From Synechococcales cyanobacterium PMM_0002 (GTDB lineage: Bacteria; Cyanobacteriota; Cyanobacteriia; Elainellales; Elainellaceae): a stretch of 13,064 nucleotides of DNA. Shown here in pieces: positions 12,814-13,064 of the stretch; within the stretch, counting starts at the first letter, position 1, and each line of letters starts with the position of its first letter. The notes under the pieces are model-generated. The model was not told the DNA's origin. It searched no databases and saw only the letters and a program-made list of their open reading frames with translations. The DNA lies in NCBI GenBank assembly GCA_949127925.1, contig CASBQX010000230.1:1-13064 (forward strand), in the 5' to 3' direction. The translations under genes were made by a program, and so were the position numbers.

Positions 12814-13064
12814 ATGGGTGATTCAGAGCGTATACCTGTCGGGATTATTGGCGCATCGGGCTATGGCGGCATTCAGCTGGTGCGGCTGTTGGTCGATCAC
12901 CCCCTGCTTGAACTTGTGTACTTGGGGGGCGACAGCACGGCGGGCAAGCCATTTTCCGAAATTTATCCTCACTTAGGGCATCGGATCAGCTTGGTTGTCG
13001 AACCAGTGGATCTGGAGGTAATTGGCGATCGCTGCCAGATCGTATTTCTATCGCTGCCGAATGG
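12814..13064 (+). CDS. argC: N-acetyl-gamma-glutamyl-phosphate reductase, 5' part (cut by window end)
   Basis: Third enzyme of arginine biosynthesis, NADPH-dependent reduction of N-acetylglutamyl phosphate. Only the first 83 codons are inside the window. Translation from the ATG at 12814 gives MGDSERIPVGIIGASGYGG, with the NADP-binding GASGYGG motif at residues 13-19. It continues with QLVRLLVDHPLLELVYLGGD and later IVFLSLPN, all typical of the ArgC N-terminal Rossmann domain. No stop or frameshift is seen before the edge. A weak AAGG lies 9 nt upstream. It is divergent from ribBA, and the phased 11-bp repeats stand between the two genes. A HIP1 octamer lies within the coding region at 13025-13032. 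Confidence 0.93.
   Translation, partial: MGDSERIPVGIIGASGYGGIQLVRLLVDHPLLELVYLGGDSTAGKPFSEIYPHLGHRISLVVEPVDLEVIGDRCQIVFLSLPN

Overview
The window is a stretch of ordinary cyanobacterial chromosome. I counted by eye 23 copies of the octamer GCGATCGC (the HIP1 motif) in 13 kb, where chance would give far fewer than one. The gene set is also cyanobacterial: a Ycf52-type acetyltransferase otherwise known from red-algal plastids, an NdbB-type NAD(P)H:quinone oxidoreductase, and a RibBA with the long C-terminal extension. Moderate to high GC and weak Shine-Dalgarno sequences fit a Leptolyngbya-like or related lineage, but I cannot name genus or species. I see no insertion sequence, phage gene, CRISPR array or rRNA.

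Layout from left to right. (1) 1-2846, plus strand: a tandem-domain histidine phosphatase, probably starting at a CTG codon, followed after 3 nt by a dihydroorotase-like protein that has lost several metal ligands. (2) 2937-7493, minus strand: signal peptidase I (lepB), the NdbB-like quinone oxidoreductase, a secreted or anchored phospholipase D-superfamily protein with an EF-hand-like loop, and a tandem ACT-domain protein. lepB converges on the dihydroorotase-like gene. (3) 7494-7954: a 461-bp divergent intergenic region with a hairpin. (4) 7955-10607, plus strand: the Ycf52-like acetyltransferase, tRNA-Pro(TGG), a putative lipoprotein with a PilP/GspC-like C-terminal domain, a two-TM zinc-ribbon protein, and a small zinc-ribbon protein with a 15-bp coding minisatellite. 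(5) 10636-10680: a long inverted repeat, likely a shared terminator for the convergent neighbours. (6) 10686-12425, minus strand: ribBA. (7) 12426-12813: divergent intergenic region carrying three perfectly phased 11-bp direct repeats. (8) 12814 to the window end: the start of argC.

The recognised genes are housekeeping functions: phosphoester metabolism, pyrimidine-like amidohydrolase, protein export, thylakoid quinone redox or phylloquinone synthesis, riboflavin and arginine biosynthesis, and tRNA. The least understood parts are the three-gene lipoprotein and zinc-ribbon cluster (8874-10607), the orphan ACT protein, the EF-hand PLD protein and the two repeat-bearing promoter regions. I found no convincing entirely new system; the lipoprotein/zinc-ribbon cluster and the phased repeats between ribBA and argC are the best candidates for follow-up.
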